NCBI RefSeq assembly: GCF_014279835.1
Contig: NZ_CP047942.1
Coordinates: forward strand, 2,387,975-2,451,974
Length of the DNA stretch: 64,000 nt
From: Synechococcus sp. MVIR-18-1
GTDB lineage: Bacteria > Cyanobacteriota > Cyanobacteriia > PCC-6307 > Cyanobiaceae
Direction of reading: 5' to 3'
Shown here: positions 43,223 to 52,467 of the stretch, in pieces
Layout: each line of letters opens with the position of its first letter
Position numbering within the stretch: position 1 is the stretch's first letter
Translations under genes and position numbers: made by a program
Notes under the pieces: model-generated
Told to the model about the DNA's origin: nothing
Seen by the model: the letters and a program-made list of their open reading frames with translations, nothing else
Database searches by the model: none

Positions 43223-43687
43223 GTGCCCATCCCCATCTGGCAGCGCCTGCTTGGTTTGTTGGTTTACGTGTTGCCATGGAGCGATGCCATCCCCATCGGC
43301 CAACATCTGCTCATTCAGTTTCCTGTGTTGCAGTGGCTGACCCTGCCGGCCTTGCCTCTGTTCATTTTGGAACGGGGTATTCCTTTCGGTCTTGGGAATC
43401 TTCTGGTGTTTTTCTTGCTGTTCTTGGCGGTGGTGAGGAATCCAAACGTTCCCTACTTCATTCGCTTCAACACCTTGCAAGCGCTGTTGGTTGACATCAT
43501 TGTGGTGATCATTAGCTATGCGTTCGCCATCCTGCCTATCGGTGGCGGACTGATGATGCGCACCCTTTCCAGCACTGTTGTTGTAGGTGTTCTGGCGGTT
43601 GTGATCTTTGCCCTAATCGAGTGTTCTCGAGGCCGTGAGCCCGACCTACCGGGCTTAAGTCAAGCGGTTCGCATGCAGTTGTACTGA
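43223..43687 (+). CDS. Tic20-family membrane protein
   Basis: A 154-aa protein with four hydrophobic helices and the family signature VPYFIRFNTLQALLVDII. Tic20 proteins form part of the chloroplast protein import channel; the cyanobacterial homologues are of unknown function. The start is GTG 43223, 38 bp after aroE. The conserved charged C-terminal part (CSRGREPDLPGLSQAVRMQL) also fits. Confidence 0.82.
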   Translation: MPIPIWQRLLGLLVYVLPWSDAIPIGQHLLIQFPVLQWLTLPALPLFILERGIPFGLGNLLVFFLLFLAVVRNPNVPYFIRFNTLQALLVDIIVVIISYAFAILPIGGGLMMRTLSSTVVVGVLAVVIFALIECSRGREPDLPGLSQAVRMQLY

Positions 43688-43765
43688 TTCCCATAACACC
43701 AGGCGATATGGTGGTAGATCCGTCGCTCATTCACTGAGCCTTCAGTCCCCGTCGGATCTGTCTCC

Positions 43766-44131
43766 ATGACCCAACAGCCTTACTACGAGACCATGTACAT
43801 CCTCCGTCCGGACATCCCGGAAGAGGAAGTTGAGTCTCACGTGACCAAATACCGCGACATCTTGACTGAGACGGGTGCCGAGGTTCTCGACAACCAAATG
43901 AAAGGCAAGCGTCGTCTGGCCTATCCGATTGCCAAGCACAAAGAAGGCATCTACGTGCAGCTGAGCCATAACGGTGATGGCCAACAAGTGGGCGTTATCG
44001 AAAAAGCAATGCGTCTCAGTGAAGATGTGATTCGCTACCTCACCGTGAAGCAAGAAGGTCCATTGCCTGCTCCTCGCGTTGCACCTGGAACAGAAGCACC
44101 AGCCGAACCTGAAGCTGCTGCTCCTGCCTGA
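43766..44131 (+). CDS. rpsF: 30S ribosomal protein S6
   Basis: Binds the central domain of 16S rRNA with S18. It is 121 aa; the core is typical ([56 protein letters not shown]). The C-terminus is an Ala/Pro/Glu-rich tail ([11 protein letters not shown]) common in cyanobacterial S6. Neighbours rpsR and ssb, found with it in other bacteria, are absent here. Confidence 0.96.
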   Translation: MTQQPYYETMYILRPDIPEEEVESHVTKYRDILTETGAEVLDNQMKGKRRLAYPIAKHKEGIYVQLSHNGDGQQVGVIEKAMRLSEDVIRYLTVKQEGPLPAPRVAPGTEAPAEPEAAAPA

Positions 44132-44145
44132 CGGCCATTGTGCAA

Positions 44146-44177
44146 GCCATGGACGGGCGATAAGGTCCGCCCATGGC
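44146..44177 (+). other. Hairpin enclosing the start codon of the next gene
   Basis: GCCAT (44146-44150) and GGGCG (44155-44159) can pair with the unbroken arm CGCCCATGGC (44168-44177) across an 8-base loop. The ATG at 44173 lies in that arm. In RNA the start codon would be hidden, so the fold may dampen translation or act as a weak end signal for rpsF. It has no T-run. Confidence 0.4.
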
Positions 44178-44487
44178 CGATCAGGACTCCAACTATTGCT
44201 CACCTCCACCGGTCTGGAAAGCCGCCAGGCCACCAAGTGGTGACCTCGAAGCACTCAAAGCCAGGGTGCATGAACTGGAAGAGCAGGTCAGGGACTACGA
44301 AGCGCTGTTGAGCGAACTCCCCGACCTCTTTGAACGCAAATTCCAACAGAGATTGGAACCGCTGTTGGAGCGCTATCGGTTGCTAGCTCAGGCTCAGCAA
44401 TTGAGGGCAGCACCGCCGGAAGCCGAAATCGTTCCTTTGCCCTTACGAGCCGATCGACAAGGCCAAAGAAACAACATCGCAGCCTGA
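44173..44487 (+). CDS. Small coiled-coil protein of unknown function
   Basis: A 104-aa hydrophilic protein. Its middle (residues about 24-76, DLEALKARVHELEEQVRDYEALLSEL and on) has a clear heptad pattern, so it probably forms a coiled-coil dimer. The N-terminus is Pro/Ser-rich and the C-terminus basic. I do not recognise a named family; it looks like a conserved picocyanobacterial protein. It is read after rpsF (41 bp) and converges with argG, 2 bp between stops. Confidence 0.65.
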   Translation: MADQDSNYCSPPPVWKAARPPSGDLEALKARVHELEEQVRDYEALLSELPDLFERKFQQRLEPLLERYRLLAQAQQLRAAPPEAEIVPLPLRADRQGQRNNIAA

Positions 44488-44489
44488 TC

Positions 44490-45695
44490 TCAACGCCGAT
44501 GCTTGGCGGCCCACAAGCGTGTGGGTAAGCCCCAAACGTAGATAAAGCCTTCAGCAGCACGATGATCAAATTTATCTTCGCTGCCGTATGAAGCCATCTC
44601 GGGGACGTACAAGCTGTTGGCTGCAGAAGCTCTCCCCGTGACCGTGGCATTGCCCTTGTGAAGCTTGAGGCGCACGACCCCATTCACATGGATCTGGGTG
44701 CGATCCATAAAGCCATCAAGAGCCTCTTTAAGAGGGCCAAACCAAAGGCCCTGATACACGAGATCTGCCCATTGCATCTCAAGCTGTCGCTTGGTCCGCA
44801 ACACATCGGCAGCAAGAGTGAGACTCTCCAACTCCTGATGCGCCTGAATCAACAGCAGCAACCCAGGCGTTTCGTAAATCTCCCGACTTTTAATCCCCAC
44901 CACACGGTTCTCGATCATGTCGAGACGACCAATGCCATGGGTGCCTGCCAAACGGTTGGCTTCTCGGATCAGCGCAACGGGATCCAGCCCTTTGCCATTG
45001 ATGGCAACAGGATTTCCGCCTTCAAACTGGATCTCGATCTCCTCGGCATCGTTAGGGGCTTGATCCACGGAACGGGTCATCGCAAAGACCTCTTCTGGTG
45101 GCGCCACCATCGGATCTTCCAAGGGACCAGCTTCAATGCTGCGCCCGAGCAGGTTGAGATCGATCGAATAAGGAGATTTTTTGCTCACGGGAGACGGCAT
45201 GCCAAATCGCTCGCCATAAGCGATCGTTTCCTCTCGGCTCATCCCCCATTCACGGGCTGGGGTTAATACCTTCAAGTCGGGGGCAAGCGATGCAATCGCA
45301 ACATCAAATCGCACCTGATCGTTTCCCTTGCCCGTACAACCATGGGCCACAGCATCAGCTCCTACCTCCCGTGCCACCTCTACTAGGCGACGGGCAATCA
45401 AGGGGCGAGCAAGGGCCGTTGAGAGGGGATAACGACCCTCATAAAGAGCATTGGCGCGAATCGCCGGAAAGGCAAAGTCCTCGATGAAGGGCTTAATCAG
45501 ATCACCAACCAAAGACTGACTGGCTCCAGCTTCGAGTGCTTTGAGTCGTATCGGTTCCAGTTCATCGCCCTGACCGAGATCAGCGGCGAAAGTGATCACC
45601 TCCTCAACACCCCATTCCTGCTTGAGGTAAGGGATGCAGACGCTGGTGTCCACCCCACCGGAATAAGCGAGAACGACCTTGGTTGCGCGTCCCAT
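44490..45695 (-). CDS. argG: Argininosuccinate synthase
   Basis: It joins citrulline and aspartate with ATP in arginine synthesis. It is 401 aa. The N-type ATP pyrophosphatase loop AYSGGVDTS lies at about residues 10-18. Further motifs are [36 protein letters not shown] and [11 protein letters not shown]. The preceding small membrane protein gene ends on the first base of its start codon (TGATG), so the two are coupled. Arginine is the precursor of nitrogen storage compounds in many cyanobacteria. Confidence 0.97.
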   Translation of the reverse strand: MGRATKVVLAYSGGVDTSVCIPYLKQEWGVEEVITFAADLGQGDELEPIRLKALEAGASQSLVGDLIKPFIEDFAFPAIRANALYEGRYPLSTALARPLIARRLVEVAREVGADAVAHGCTGKGNDQVRFDVAIASLAPDLKVLTPAREWGMSREETIAYGERFGMPSPVSKKSPYSIDLNLLGRSIEAGPLEDPMVAPPEEVFAMTRSVDQAPNDAEEIEIQFEGGNPVAINGKGLDPVALIREANRLAGTHGIGRLDMIENRVVGIKSREIYETPGLLLLIQAHQELESLTLAADVLRTKRQLEMQWADLVYQGLWFGPLKEALDGFMDRTQIHVNGVVRLKLHKGNATVTGRASAANSLYVPEMASYGSEDKFDHRAAEGFIYVWGLPTRLWAAKHRR

Positions 45696-45949
45696 CAGGT
45701 GGACTCCTGCTCTGAATCAGATTGCACTGATTCTCCACTCCCGCCGGCCCGCTGGAGCGGCTGTGGAGCCAGCCGAGCAAGCCAAAACAGCCAAAGCGCC
45801 ATTAAAAAGGCAGGAACAAACAACAGCGCAAGCACTGGAACCGTAGTCACCACAAGCGGATCTGGATGCAAGCGCCCCCACTTCCACAGGCCAAAACTCA
45901 GGAACAAAGCCCCGCCCCACACAGAGAGGAGCAGCCACACCTTGACCAA
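45695..45949 (-). CDS. Small membrane protein of unknown function
   Basis: An 84-aa protein with two clear membrane helices ([21 protein letters not shown] and [22 protein letters not shown]) and a polar Ser/Glu-rich tail. The start is a TTG (GTG two codons later is possible). It overlaps the argG start by one base. No family recognised. The coupling to argG may be simple packing. Confidence 0.65.
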   Translation of the reverse strand: MVKVWLLLSVWGGALFLSFGLWKWGRLHPDPLVVTTVPVLALLFVPAFLMALWLFWLARLAPQPLQRAGGSGESVQSDSEQEST

Positions 45950-46002
45950 AAGACGTCCTCAAGACTGCACTCACCTATGATGATTGATTACGGAACTGGA
46001 CA

Positions 46003-46266
46003 GTGTCGTCTGAGTTGAGCGCCCTCGACAACATCAATCCAGCTCTCACGCGTTACGGGCGGAAAGAACCCGCACCGGTCTTGCCCCTGCGCGAAGAGCC
46101 CGATTTGCTGAGCTGGCTTGAAACAAGCGGTCGCCTTGTAGAAGACGAGGAATCCAGCACAGCTGAAGTGAGCACAGTGGAAGAAGAAGAGCTCTCCGCT
46201 CTCATGGGCGAAAAAGAGGATTACAACGCTGCCGATGAGCAAACAGAAGAGAATTGGGAAGATTGA
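46003..46266 (+). CDS. DUF3134 family small acidic protein
   Basis: An 87-aa, very acidic protein with GTG start. The N-terminal half (NINPALTRYGRKEPAPVLPLREEPDLLSWLETSGRL) is the conserved part of this cyanobacterial family. The C-terminal half is mostly Glu, Asp and Ser and probably disordered. The function is unknown. It lies 23 bp ahead of mraY on the same strand. Confidence 0.75.
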   Translation: MSSELSALDNINPALTRYGRKEPAPVLPLREEPDLLSWLETSGRLVEDEESSTAEVSTVEEEELSALMGEKEDYNAADEQTEENWED

Positions 46267-46289
46267 TTTAAGGTCCCTGCCCTAAGCCG

Positions 46290-47402
46290 TTGAAGGAACG
46301 GGACGTGAACGACGCACAAGAGACTCCCACACCCCTAGAGGGGAAAGTCTCTGCTGGTGTACTTGCCGTTGTTGTGGTTGCAGCAGCGTTTGCATCAGAC
46401 CGCTGGATCCCCAATAGCCTGCTGAGCCTCCCCTTACTGATTGCGACGCTGATCGCTGCAATCGTGACCTGGTGGGGTGTGCCCAAGCTTCGAGGCTTAA
46501 AGCTCGGGCAAGTGATTCGAGAAGAGGGACCAGAGGCCCATCTCAGCAAATCTGGAACCCCAACGATGGGTGGGCTGCTGGTCGTGCCGGTCGGCGTGAT
46601 CGTGGGCGGCCTGATCAGTTGGAGCGGTCAACCCGCTGAACAACTTTTAGCCGTGGCTTTCATCACACTCGCCTACATGGTGGTGGGAGGAATTGACGAT
46701 TGGCGCAGTCTCACCAAACACACCAACACCGGTTTAACGCCACGCGGAAAATTACTGCTTCAAGCCTTAGCAGCCGTAATCTTTCTGATCTGGGCAGGAA
46801 TGCGCGGTTGGATCAGTGGCGATGTGGCCTTGCCGTTTGATATCACCCTTCCCTTGGGCTGGATGATTTGGCCACTTGCGGTCTTTGTGTTTTTAGCTGA
46901 AAGCAACGCCACCAACCTCACCGATGGCTTGGATGGTCTTGCCGCCGGCTGCGGGGCCCTGGTGTTCACCGGGATGGCACTTCAGCTCACACTGCGCGGA
47001 AACAGCGGAGATCCAAGTCTTGCTGGCTTCTGCATGGCGATGGCAGGCTGTTGGATTGGTTTTCTTGTACACAACCGCAATCCAGCCAAAGTGTTTATGG
47101 GCGACACCGGCTCTCTGGCCATGGGAGCTGCTCTCACAGCGGTGGCCCTATTAACGAACAGCCTTTGGCCGTTGCTCGTGATGGGCGGAGTTTTCCTAGC
47201 GGAATCTCTCTCCGTGATCATTCAAGTGTGGGTCTTTAAAGCAACCAAAGGCACTAATGGTGTTGGGCGCCGGGTGTTCCGAATGTCTCCCTTGCACCAC
47301 CATTTCGAACTAGGAGGGACACCAGAGCAAACGGTCGTACCGGGATTTTGGTTGGCAACGATAGGGCTCGTGTTGCTCGGATTGGCCTTACGCCCCCTAT
47401 GA
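46290..47402 (+). CDS. mraY: Phospho-N-acetylmuramoyl-pentapeptide transferase
   Basis: It makes lipid I from UDP-MurNAc-pentapeptide and undecaprenyl phosphate at the inner membrane face, the first membrane step of peptidoglycan synthesis. It is 370 aa with about ten helices. Visible motifs are [34 protein letters not shown] (catalytic Asp pair), [15 protein letters not shown] and the [12 protein letters not shown] loop. The start is TTG 46290; a GTG five codons later is equally possible. Confidence 0.95.
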   Translation: MKERDVNDAQETPTPLEGKVSAGVLAVVVVAAAFASDRWIPNSLLSLPLLIATLIAAIVTWWGVPKLRGLKLGQVIREEGPEAHLSKSGTPTMGGLLVVPVGVIVGGLISWSGQPAEQLLAVAFITLAYMVVGGIDDWRSLTKHTNTGLTPRGKLLLQALAAVIFLIWAGMRGWISGDVALPFDITLPLGWMIWPLAVFVFLAESNATNLTDGLDGLAAGCGALVFTGMALQLTLRGNSGDPSLAGFCMAMAGCWIGFLVHNRNPAKVFMGDTGSLAMGAALTAVALLTNSLWPLLVMGGVFLAESLSVIIQVWVFKATKGTNGVGRRVFRMSPLHHHFELGGTPEQTVVPGFWLATIGLVLLGLALRPL

Positions 47403-47422
47403 GCAAAACCAGATCGCTGCAA

Positions 47423-48106
47423 TTAGGCAGCACGATCTTCTAGGCGTGAAAGATTCCAACCCATAGGCATAGGAATGACCTTTGGCTTCGGCATTAACAG
47501 TTCAATTTCACGGCAAGCTTGTGAGTAGGCGAAAAATCCCAACATTCTTCGGCGATCAGATCTCCCATTTTTCGCGACTGCCCGATCAACAGTGACTCCC
47601 TCAGTCTCAGCATTTTCAAAAGCATTTAACAATGGAATTTCTGAGTCAAGAACTTGGATATCAAAACCACCCAAGATGCTCCGGGCAAATTGAATCGAAG
47701 CTTTCTTTCTCGCATCCGCCTTCACGATGAGTGCTGCATAAGGGATATCAAACTTGTTCAGCATGCATGACATTTCCACCGTTAATTCTATTGATCTGCT
47801 TTGTGCAGTTGTAGGGAGAACAATAAAATCAGACCCTTCAACTAAATTCTTTAGCTCCTCTTCATTGCTACTGGCCTGACCATCAGTGACGACAATTTCT
47901 GCACCCCTTGTTGCTTTTGCCGCCGCTTCCATGGGCACAACATCAAATGGGAGCAAACCTCTAGAGGCGTATGCAGTGGCTGATCGATTGCGATCAGAAT
48001 CAACCAAGACAACAGAGCGACCACTATTGGCCCAATGAGCAGCAAGATGAATACTTGTGCAGGTTTTAGCTACTCCTCCTTTTTGCCCAAAAGTAGTGAC
48101 AAACAC
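47423..48106 (-). CDS. Orphan ParA-like P-loop ATPase
   Basis: A 227-aa ParA/Soj-type ATPase. The deviant Walker A is KGGVAKT (residues 9-15, signature Lys9). Switch I is VDSDRNRSATAYASRG, and the Walker B-like strand EIVVTDGQAS is followed by DFIVLPTTAQS. No ParB gene or plasmid gene lies next to it. The codon choice is more A+T-rich than in neighbouring genes, and the upstream 490 bp are strongly A+T-rich. That suggests acquisition from a plasmid or other element. It could position a cellular cargo instead of DNA. Confidence 0.8.
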   Translation of the reverse strand: MFVTTFGQKGGVAKTCTSIHLAAHWANSGRSVVLVDSDRNRSATAYASRGLLPFDVVPMEAAAKATRGAEIVVTDGQASSNEEELKNLVEGSDFIVLPTTAQSRSIELTVEMSCMLNKFDIPYAALIVKADARKKASIQFARSILGGFDIQVLDSEIPLLNAFENAETEGVTVDRAVAKNGRSDRRRMLGFFAYSQACREIELLMPKPKVIPMPMGWNLSRLEDRAA

Positions 48107-48598
48107 AATGTGTATTCATAGCGATAAATCTCTTATACCTCATAATCTAATTTCCGCAAGAGGGGCTGCAAGAAGATTGTAATTTTTGAGTGGGCTAGAT
48201 GGATAAAGAAGGCAGCCCCTTGATTTCAAAACTTAATCTACCCTTGCAAATCAGACCCTCCTGCTCCCGCCACTCACTATCGCGACAAAAGATATCAATC
48301 TATCTAATTATAATTTAAGCGATGCCAACGAGATCAGTTAATACAAGTTTTGGCATTTAGCCTCATTTGCGGCAGGCGAGATTCATTGAGCCAATCAGAA
48401 ACCGGTATCCGAGACTCTCTTTCCATGGTTTTCTATATCTCAGTGACTCCTACAACCGATCGCTTTTATAAATCTGGTAGAAGATGATTATTGAGATCCA
48501 CTATTGGTTGCAGACCAACCCGAAACTGCCAGGATCAAACAAAACCTAAAAGCCCTCAACACCAGTCTTCATCGACAGTCCCTTGGATCATCAAGACC
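48107..48598. other. A+T-rich gap of about 490 bp with a long inverted repeat
   Basis: No coding region is convincing here. The base composition is clearly more A+T-rich than the flanking core genes. The arms 48157-48169 and 48212-48222 (GGGCTGC/GCAGCCC core, extended outward by CAAG/CTTG with a 2-base bulge) form an 11-bp inverted repeat about 50-115 bp upstream of the ParA-like start. A string near 48236-48268 ending in CTCCCGCCA resembles the 3' end of a tRNA, but I could not fold a full tRNA. Confidence 0.5.
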
Positions 48599-48862
48599 AT
48601 GAGCTATTTCACCTGGAAAGAAGCCGGCCTCACGAGCGACTGCGCCAGCCTTGAAGCGATGGCCTCCCGCTTTGAAGAAGCAGCCAGCCTGATGCGCCGA
48701 ATGGCACAACAGGGCTTTGAGCTCAACTCAAAGGGACGTCAACAACAGATCACCCACAGCGATGCCGACGTCTTTGAGTCTTGGGGCTTTGTGAATGAAG
48801 AACCTGCCTTCCGCCAGCTCACCTTGATGAGCGATCCATCCACCGAGTCCCCCGCGCCTTAA
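48599..48862 (+). CDS. Small conserved protein of unknown function
   Basis: An 87-aa protein from ATG 48599 (MSYFTWKEAGLTSDCASLEAMASRFEEA), where G+C returns to the normal level. It is helical at the N-terminus (ASLEAMASRFEEAASLMRRMAQQGFEL) with a polar C-terminal part (FESWGFVNEEPAFRQLTLM). The open frame to 48491 lies in the A+T-rich gap and is not used. No named family. Its stop abuts the stop of the convergent small membrane protein gene. Confidence 0.65.
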   Translation: MSYFTWKEAGLTSDCASLEAMASRFEEAASLMRRMAQQGFELNSKGRQQQITHSDADVFESWGFVNEEPAFRQLTLMSDPSTESPAP

Positions 48863-49024
48863 TCAACGACGGCGAAAGCCACCAATCACCCACACCAGGA
48901 CAAACAAAAAAGAAGACAGCCCGAGGTAGATCAAGGCCCACTTCTGAACGGTGGCGATCTCCCAACCAAAAAGCAGACCATTGGCCGCGTCTCCAGCCGT
49001 TGTAAACGCGAGCGGCAAAGGCAT
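48863..49024 (-). CDS. 53-aa single-helix membrane protein
   Basis: ATG 49024 opens a 53-residue frame. Residues 29-48 (WALIYLGLSSFLFVLVWVIG) form one membrane helix, ending in the positive tail FRRR, which places the C-terminus in the cytoplasm. The N-terminal part (TTAGDAANGLLFGWEIATVQ) is mildly polar. It abuts the convergent gene without a gap and is divergent from purT (45 bp). It resembles the small membrane subunits of photosynthetic complexes in size and shape, but I do not recognise it. Confidence 0.55.
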   Translation of the reverse strand: MPLPLAFTTAGDAANGLLFGWEIATVQKWALIYLGLSSFLFVLVWVIGGFRRR

Positions 49025-49069
49025 GAGGGCAGAGCGAGAGGATCAAGCCATGCTGCCTTGAAATCCCCC

Positions 49070-50239
49070 ATGTCGAACTTCCCAAAGACAGTGATGCTGC
49101 TCGGTAGCGGCGAACTGGGCAAAGAGGTGGCGATCGCTGCCCAGAGATTGGGTTGCCATGTCATCGCCTGCGACCGTTATGCGGGTGCGCCAGCGATGCA
49201 GGTCGCAGATCAGGCCGAGGTGCTGACCATGACCGATCCAAACGCCCTAAAAGCTGTTGTGAACACACATCAGCCGGATGTGTTGATCCCGGAAATCGAA
49301 GCGCTGGCCGTGGACGCCCTTCAAGATCTGGAAGACAACGGCATCTGCGTGATTCCCACCGCCAGGGCCACTGCCGTAACGATGAACCGTGACCGAATCA
49401 GAAATCTTGCTGCTGGTGAACTCGGGCTACGGACCGCACGCTTTGCCTATGCCTCCGATGCGCAGGAGCTCCACCGTGCCGCCGCACCGTTGGGTTGGCC
49501 TGTAGTCGTCAAACCAGTGATGAGTTCATCAGGGAAAGGCCAAAGCGTGGTTCACTCCGCTGCTGAATTAGATCAGGCCTGGGAGATTGCCATGGCAGGA
49601 GCACGAGGCAGCTCCGCCCAGGTCATCGTGGAGGAATTTCTTGAGTTTGATCTTGAAATCACGCTGCTCACCATCCGTCAACGCGATGGAACCACCCTGT
49701 TTTGCCCACCGATCGGTCATCAACAAGCCAATGGCGACTACCAATGCAGTTGGCAACCCGCGTCAATCTCGCCAAGCCAACTGCAACAAGCGCAAACGAT
49801 GGCCCGCACTGTCACAGACAACCTTGGCGGCGCAGGTCTATTCGGGGTGGAGTTTTTCTTATGCGGCGATGAGGTGGTGTTTTCCGAGCTCTCTCCAAGA
49901 CCCCATGACACTGGTCTCGTGACTCTAATTAGCCAAAATTTAAGCGAATTCGACCTGCATCTCCGTGCCGTGTTGGGGCTTCCCATCCCATCGATCACTG
50001 CTGCCGATGCTGCGGCCAGCCGCGTCATCCTGGCCGAAAGCCAGGGAAACGAGGTCGCATTCAGTGGCGTGGAACAAGCCCTCTCGGAGCCAGACACCAA
50101 CCTTCTGCTCTTTGGCAAACAAGAGGCTCGGCCAGGACGTCGGATGGGCGTGGCTTTGGCCCGCGGCACTGATCTCAACGAAGCTTTAGCTAAGGCAGAT
50201 CGCTGTGCAGCAGCAGTGAAGGTTCAGGTGAAGGACTGA
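49070..50239 (+). CDS. purT: Formate-dependent phosphoribosylglycinamide formyltransferase (PurT)
   Basis: It makes formyl-GAR in purine synthesis from formate and ATP. It is 389 aa from ATG 49070. The ATP-grasp order is clear: VMLLGSGELGKEVAIAAQRLG, PEIEALAVDALQDLE, WPVVVKPVMSSSGKGQSVV, GLFGVEFFLCGDEVVFSELSPRPHDTGLVTL. PurU, encoded about 12 kb to the left, can provide the formate. The 3' end overlaps the convergent sucrose-phosphate synthase by 16 bp. Confidence 0.96.
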   Translation: MSNFPKTVMLLGSGELGKEVAIAAQRLGCHVIACDRYAGAPAMQVADQAEVLTMTDPNALKAVVNTHQPDVLIPEIEALAVDALQDLEDNGICVIPTARATAVTMNRDRIRNLAAGELGLRTARFAYASDAQELHRAAAPLGWPVVVKPVMSSSGKGQSVVHSAAELDQAWEIAMAGARGSSAQVIVEEFLEFDLEITLLTIRQRDGTTLFCPPIGHQQANGDYQCSWQPASISPSQLQQAQTMARTVTDNLGGAGLFGVEFFLCGDEVVFSELSPRPHDTGLVTLISQNLSEFDLHLRAVLGLPIPSITAADAAASRVILAESQGNEVAFSGVEQALSEPDTNLLLFGKQEARPGRRMGVALARGTDLNEALAKADRCAAAVKVQVKD

Positions 50240-52380
50240 TCATGCCGGGCTCGTCCGCCCAAAAACCGATAGTGCTGGATGCCCTCCAGCACGCCAGGCA
50301 ATTGGGAGCGACTCGCAAAGTACACACGCTGTTGCTGTCGAAAATCATCCAGACAAGGATCGTGATCGCCCAAAACAACGGTGGCGGGTCGACCACAAAC
50401 CAACTCGCCATCTCCCTGTTCACTGGCCACAACCAAGATCTGTTCCAATGGAAGCCCCCAGCGCAGAGCGAGAAAACGGATTGCTTCGCTACGGGATGCC
50501 CGCAGGGGCAGCACATCTAGAAACCAATGGCAGCGAAGCTGGGGACGCGCAGCCTGCTGGCGCTGGCGCAGACGTTGCCGGATCAAGGGAAGGATCTCTT
50601 CTCGAGCATCGCGAATGGTGTAACTCAGCTTGAACGAACCTTGCTGCTCAGGTCGCTGCAATTCGATGTGATCGGTGAGGTCTGCCAATGCACGTTCCAC
50701 ACCTGCTCGGTCCCAATCCGCTCCAATCTGAGCCGACCAAAACAAATCAGGCGCACTCTCCTGGCCGTAGTGAATCTCCGTACCAGCCCCTGTGATCCAA
50801 ACCTTCGGTTCCGGTAACAACAACTCCGCAAACCGTTGTCTGGCAGCAGGCAACGAACGGCCTGACAGGATCCCTAGAGCACAGCGCTCGAGCTGCTCAC
50901 GCAAAACCTCGAGAGCATCTCCATCGGGCTGTTCCAAACTGCGATCGAGATCAAGCAACAGCAAGCGATCGCCCAAGGGCTGGAAACCTCCAGTGGAGGC
51001 GGTCTGACTGGATGGCAACACCATTGGCTGCGTCACCGAGAGCAGTCTCACCTGCATTAATGCCAGGTAAGAGCAAACGTGGGCATCCCAGCTGAAATGG
51101 CGACTGACCGCCTCCACGCCGTTGTCACTCCAGCGGCTCCAGCGTTGAAGATCAGAACCCGCACACTCCAAAGCATCTTGAAGGGCCTCACGATCCGTCA
51201 CATCTGCCAGTAATCCGTTGTCACAGCGGGCAAGGATGTCCCTTGGACCTCCGTCATCTGTCGCCACCATCGGCAGTCCGCAAGCGGCAGCTTCCAACAA
51301 GGTGAGTCCAAACGGCTCCGTCAGCGCAGGATTCACAAAGAGGCCGCGGCGCTCAGCAGCCCAGCGATAGATGGCAGGAATCTGATCGCGACGATGCTGC
51401 TTGGGATAGGCAATACGGCCGTAGAGGTCATAGCGATCAACAAGATCAAACACCTGCTGAAACACATCGCGCTGCTGTTTCTCCATCTGGCGGGGATCCT
51501 CCCGACAGCCCAGCACCAGCACCAAATTGTGGCGTTGCCGTAAGACAGCAGACCGGCCAAACGCCTCAACCAGAGCGGGAATGTTCTTACGACGAACAGC
51601 CCTAGAAATCGCCAACAGCGGTGGAAGCTCAGGCTGACGCAAGAAAGGCGTTAAGAGTCCCTCAACGTCACTCACTTCTGCCTCCACCGAACCAGGGTGA
51701 AAGCGGCGTGCGTCCACGCCGGGAGGAACCACCTGAGCCCGATCAGCACGAAATCCGCCGTATCGGGAATACTGCTGATCACATTCCTGGCGCGTACTGG
51801 TAATCACCAGATCGGCATGAGCCAGTGCTAACTCCTCCGCATCAATGCGACGGCTGATCGAATAGGTCTGCTCGAGCTGTTGATGGTCCCCACCTGCAGC
51901 TAAGAGTCGACGCTGCTTCTCACGACCAAGGGAATGGCCTGTGAACACCAAGGGAATGCCAAGACGACGACTCAGCAGGGCCCCGACGTAACCAGCATCG
52001 GCGTAGTGCGCATGAATCCAATCCGGTCGATGTTCAGGCTTCTGAAGATGCACCACAAGCTGATCAGCGAGATCCTCGAGATAGGGCCAAAGCAATTCCT
52101 TGCGGAGGTAGCGCTTAGGACCGAAGGCAAAACGCTGGATGCCGGCACCGGCAGCAATCGCTTCAACGGGCTGGGCGTAATCAGCTGAAACCCGCCGGTC
52201 TTGAATCAGGCGCGTCACCACGTCAACGCGATCCACTTCAGCCCGAGCTGCAAGGCTGCGCACCAGTTCGAGCACATAGAGGGTTTGACCTCCGGTATCG
52301 GCGTCCCGTCCCAGCTCCAGATCATGGGAGCGGAACAGTCCGTGAAGATGGAGATGAAGAAGCCGAAAACCCACAATCAA
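50224..52380 (-). CDS. Sucrose-phosphate synthase with C-terminal phosphatase-like domain
   Basis: A 718-aa, two-domain protein, TTG start. Residues about 1-440 are a GT4 glycosyltransferase of SPS type (HGLFRSHDLELGRDADTGGQTLYV, HAHYADAGYVGALLSRRLGIPLVFTGHSLGR, and the E-x7-E site NPALTEPFGLTLLEAAACG). Residues about 470-718 resemble sucrose-phosphate phosphatase (LLLDLDRSL, LGILSGRS, GTEIHYG). The phosphatase motif DLDxT reads DLDRS, so activity is uncertain. The product, sucrose 6-phosphate, leads to the osmolyte sucrose and to glucosylglycerate-type salt tolerance in marine strains. Confidence 0.92.
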   Translation of the reverse strand: MIVGFRLLHLHLHGLFRSHDLELGRDADTGGQTLYVLELVRSLAARAEVDRVDVVTRLIQDRRVSADYAQPVEAIAAGAGIQRFAFGPKRYLRKELLWPYLEDLADQLVVHLQKPEHRPDWIHAHYADAGYVGALLSRRLGIPLVFTGHSLGREKQRRLLAAGGDHQQLEQTYSISRRIDAEELALAHADLVITSTRQECDQQYSRYGGFRADRAQVVPPGVDARRFHPGSVEAEVSDVEGLLTPFLRQPELPPLLAISRAVRRKNIPALVEAFGRSAVLRQRHNLVLVLGCREDPRQMEKQQRDVFQQVFDLVDRYDLYGRIAYPKQHRRDQIPAIYRWAAERRGLFVNPALTEPFGLTLLEAAACGLPMVATDDGGPRDILARCDNGLLADVTDREALQDALECAGSDLQRWSRWSDNGVEAVSRHFSWDAHVCSYLALMQVRLLSVTQPMVLPSSQTASTGGFQPLGDRLLLLDLDRSLEQPDGDALEVLREQLERCALGILSGRSLPAARQRFAELLLPEPKVWITGAGTEIHYGQESAPDLFWSAQIGADWDRAGVERALADLTDHIELQRPEQQGSFKLSYTIRDAREEILPLIRQRLRQRQQAARPQLRCHWFLDVLPLRASRSEAIRFLALRWGLPLEQILVVASEQGDGELVCGRPATVVLGDHDPCLDDFRQQQRVYFASRSQLPGVLEGIQHYRFLGGRARHDQSFT

Positions 52381-52467
52381 CCCTCACTAGAACAAGACAT
52401 CAGATGCATGTCTTGATTAAGGATTAAGGCGTTCAAACAGGTTCAAAACTGAAGAGATCCTTAGAAA

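Noticed and set aside
44658..45266. 202-codon plus-strand frame opposite argG
   Set aside because: Shadow of a conserved enzyme; no motif of its own.
48180..48270. Complete tRNA gene in the A+T-rich gap
   Set aside because: The 3' part looks tRNA-like but no cloverleaf with D, anticodon and T arms could be built on either strand.
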